Under the pieces are notes generated by a model. The model made no database searches. It was not told where the DNA came from and worked only from the letters and a program-made list of their open reading frames with translations. The position numbers were made by a program, and so were the translations under genes. DNA of 64,000 nucleotides, taken from positions 11,485,162-11,549,161 of the forward strand of contig BSQZ01000006.1 in assembly GCA_033239005.1 (NCBI GenBank). Reading direction: 5' to 3'. This DNA is from Lamellibrachia satsuma. Taxonomy: Eukaryota; Annelida; Polychaeta; Sabellida; Siboglinidae. Positions 61,401 through 64,000 of the stretch are shown here, one piece after another. How positions within the stretch are numbered: the first letter of the stretch is position 1; every line of letters starts with the position of its first letter.

Positions 61401-63299
61401 TTCACCTATTGTTGTGCGTCTGCTGTAGCCATGTTGTAACCAGACGGACAGGATTATGTGCGGCTCCATCTGTCTATTTCGAAATTCTTACTTTCAAGCC
61501 TGATTGCTAGATGGAAGGGGTTAGCAATTTCTAGCAAAGGGACTTCTTGCCACACCTTACCCTATCAATATCATATCAAACAGTAGGTACATGTGAAACG
61601 TTCTCACATTCCGGGAGCGATAAATCTTATTTATGCCATCAAGTTGAAATGTATTTATTATGTTTTGTTCAATACGGGCTTCTCGGCTCGAGTCACATTT
61701 GAACCGTACTTTTAAAAGGCTTGAATTCAATCCGAAACTCGAGTCATGGACAAGGACTCGATCTAATTAATGTATTGTATGTGTGTGTGCGTGTATGTGT
61801 GTGTGTGCGTGTGTGCGTGCTTGCGTGTGTGCGTTCTTCGTGTGTAATTAAGATTTGAGATATGAGCGAAACTTCGTTGATAACCCAAATATTAGAGACA
61901 CACTATCTGTTGAATAAATTATCCTTAAAACATTCATCAGAAGTGCTCCATGGGAAAGAATTATTGTTGCACGTTTTTCAATTATCAGTTTTTATATAGA
62001 ACAGTACTGTTCAGGCACGAAACGTTCCAAGTCTCGCAGCAGGGTCTCGCAGCAGGGTCTCATGTTATGGAAGTATTGATGTCCGAACACGGTTGTCTAG
62101 TATAATATGAAGAATAACTCACAATCGCCATACACGAAAAGAAATATAACTTCAAAAACAAGTACTGTATAACAACATTGAAGTTAATTTGCATGAGTGT
62201 GAAAGGCCCTATTGTGTCGAGTCAATTAAATAAGGATATGGAAAATTGCTCTAATCTTTTGATTTTGAAATAATACAAAACGTGCCTACTTATCAATTAT
62301 GTTACGTATCCCTCTGTAACCAGTCTACTATATGGTTGGGAATATATTGTTTGTGTGCAATTACCTTATATATGTAGATTGATTCCAATTGAATTGACTT
62401 GAATATAACATTTGTGTATGCACTGAGAAATAAGTTATACGTGTTTACACTTCTTGCATTTCCCATTCAACGTGTCATGGTATGTTTTGTCGTATGCATA
62501 ATTATTGTAACATCTATATACGACGTACAAATGTTGAATAAACACTGATTCAATTTAATTCAATTCAGAATCAGTTCAATGCTGTGGCGAAAGACATATA
62601 TATTCTATATGTTTATATACAACAAGTCAGCAAGTCCATGACTATCAAGTCACCCAATATCATTGCATCCAAGTGCCTCACGTCGAACTACACTAACAGG
62701 CGACTTAAATATCCTTCCTCAATTAAACGTTTCCTCTCGAATCATTTCGCGACACAGCAAAACCTATCTAGTATACAATACGCCATTCTAGCTTTTCTAG
62801 CTGTTTGTGCAAGTGTTATATAGTTTTGAGGAAATCATCGGAAAAACTTATTAATTATTCAATAATTATACCGGGCAAAATTGAACAAGAAAAATGCAAA
62901 GGTGGTCCGGCTGTATATACTATCAACGTCAATGTAATGGGTTATAATTAATTGAGGAAGAAGTGCCCATTAATCATACACCTACGGGATTAACGTATTT
63001 GAAATCAACGAATGACGGCCAACATATATGGGGATAGGGGAATCACGAACCTGCACATAATGTCGCTTAGTAGTGGGGTGTCATTATACATATAGGCGCC
63101 ACCATATGGTAAACAGTATATATGTATTGTCTCCACGAAAACGGTTGCTCACATTCCGTAATCACAGCCTTGATATTGCGTATGATCTTCCCTTTACAAA
63201 CATGGTGACATCATTGCTTCGGCTTCTATGAGAACAATTACCGATTATATTATTCGAAATGCATTTCATAGAATTTAAAAATTATATATTTTATTTAAG

Positions 63300-63400
63300 A
63301 ACGTCTAAAAGAACGTGGTTTGACTAAGAGAATTTGACTAGAGACAAGGAGGTTGAGGGGGGATCGACAGTTTTTTTTACTGATATTCAATGGGTATAAA

Positions 63401-63476
<76 letters not shown>

Positions 63477-63610
63477 CTCACCTAAGAAAGATATGAGAAC
63501 TAGAGGAAACGATGTAACATTAGTGTATATTGCCTACGGAGGTCGTATTACACATAGACGAACAATAAGCGAATGACTTCCTTGTCCACTTGCCATCTGC
63601 ACCTTTGTAT
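63300..63610 (+). pseudogene. CR1-like fragment E (RT end and 3' UTR) split by (TA)n
   Basis: Starts at AACGTCTAAAAGAACGTGGT, parallel to copy A 5,230-5,320 (ERLKECGLTTLETRRLRGDQ region), then after GATATTCAATGGGTAT carries (TA)n at 63,401-63,471. It resumes with the AGAACTAGAGGA phrase and the shared 3' UTR (CTTCCTTGTCCACTTGCCAT). Heavily degraded. Confidence 0.8.
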
Positions 63611-63685
63611 TGGATAGGAATTTTGGTACATTTTGTAAAAGATTATTAATACACTTCTTATTAGTATTTTATTGTGTAATAAAGC

Positions 63686-63686
<1 letters not shown>

Positions 63687-63781
<95 letters not shown>

Positions 63782-63840
63782 TGTGTGTGTGCGTGTGCGT
63801 GTGCGTGTGCGTGTGCGTGTGCGTGTGCGTGTGTGTGTAT
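63687..63840. repeat. (TA)n(TG)n(TGTGCG)n microsatellite abutting a GPCR relic
   Basis: A short TA block, a long TG block, then TGTGCG repeats that run directly into TM7 coding sequence at 63,841. Confidence 0.95.
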
Positions 63841-63976
63841 GTCATAGCTATATTTGCTAACTGTTGGATCAATCCGTTTTTCTATGCAATATCGCCCGTA
63901 CCAAAACGTACTGCGGAAAGTAATCTTGCAACGGATTACCACTGTTGCGGGTGGCACGTCCGATAGTGAATGTTAA
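63841..63976 (+). pseudogene. Class A GPCR relic 6 (TM7 and C-tail only)
   Basis: Reads VIAIFANCWINPFFYA, then a 4-base loss relative to the intact paralogs shifts the frame; the other frame recovers RPYQN, LRKVIL and VAGGTSDSEC before TAA. CWINP replaces CCINP, as in relic 5. It starts at the same residue as relic 5, directly after a microsatellite. Confidence 0.85.
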
Positions 63977-64000
63977 GAGTTGTGTTGAACGGGGATTTTC

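Larger units (their letters stand above)
59650..63976 (+). repeat. Beta segmental duplication, unit 2
   Basis: Direct-orientation counterpart of 26,640-31,745, ending in a GPCR TM7 relic. It carries its own insertions: a compound (TC)n(TA)n tract at 61,117-61,399 and CR1 fragment E at 63,300-63,610. Unit 1 has extra sequence near 29,100-29,870 not matched here. Confidence 0.8.

Overview
This is an AT-rich, microsatellite-rich window from an animal nuclear genome. It carries single-exon rhodopsin-like (class A) GPCR genes, CR1/L2/Jockey-type non-LTR retrotransposons, a tyrosine-recombinase (DIRS/Ngaro-type) retrotransposon remnant, a MITE-like palindrome and very long (TA)n tracts. It has no bacterial operon logic. 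A marine invertebrate is the best guess, since clustered lineage-specific single-exon GPCRs are common there, but the phylum cannot be fixed from this sequence.

Host genes: the only convincing ones are a family of six related class A GPCR loci. Two are intact: 13,270-14,304 (+) and 54,963-55,994 (+). One is full length with a frameshift in the third intracellular loop: 35,257-36,289 (-). One is a decayed pseudogene: about 25,928-26,625 (-). Two are TM7/C-tail relics: 31,585-31,739 and 63,841-63,976. They sit in two sets of segmental duplications. The alpha pair is inverted (11.7-15.87 kb versus 33.27-37.39 kb) and carries a THAP-like exon remnant, a GPCR, a (TA)n tract and a 25-bp-period minisatellite. 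The beta set has units at 26-31.7 kb, 51.95-56.0 kb (inverted) and 59.65-64 kb.

Retroelements: at least five copies (A-E) of one CR1-like family lie at 2.39-5.65 kb (+), 37.39-39.10 kb (-), about 46.5-50.15 kb (+), 56.41-59.19 kb (-) and 63.30-63.61 kb (+). The family has a PHD-like finger and an SGNH esterase in ORF1, an AP-endonuclease plus reverse transcriptase in ORF2, and a short tandem repeat at the 3' end. Other non-LTR elements lie at 1-1.79 kb (-), 16.27-17.07 kb (+), about 39.2-44.38 kb (+, near full length with a coiled-coil/RRM ORF1), 45.24-46.05 kb (-) and 50.6-51.9 kb (+). All are broken by stops, frameshifts or truncation. A DIRS-like remnant with RNase H and recombinase pieces occupies about 20.43-24.24 kb, between direct terminal repeats.

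The most notable signal is in CR1 copies A and B. The heptamer T TTA AAC lies in the ORF1 frame immediately before the ORF1 stop, inside a 16-nt ORF1/ORF2 overlap. A -1 shift there would lead into ORF2, which has no AUG ahead of its endonuclease. This looks like a programmed -1 frameshift signal. Other notable signals are a promoter block shared by two GPCR paralogs, a higher-order 25/75-bp minisatellite, repeated growth of (TA)n at the same reverse-transcriptase codon position, and a perfect 26-bp foldback at a retroelement deletion junction.
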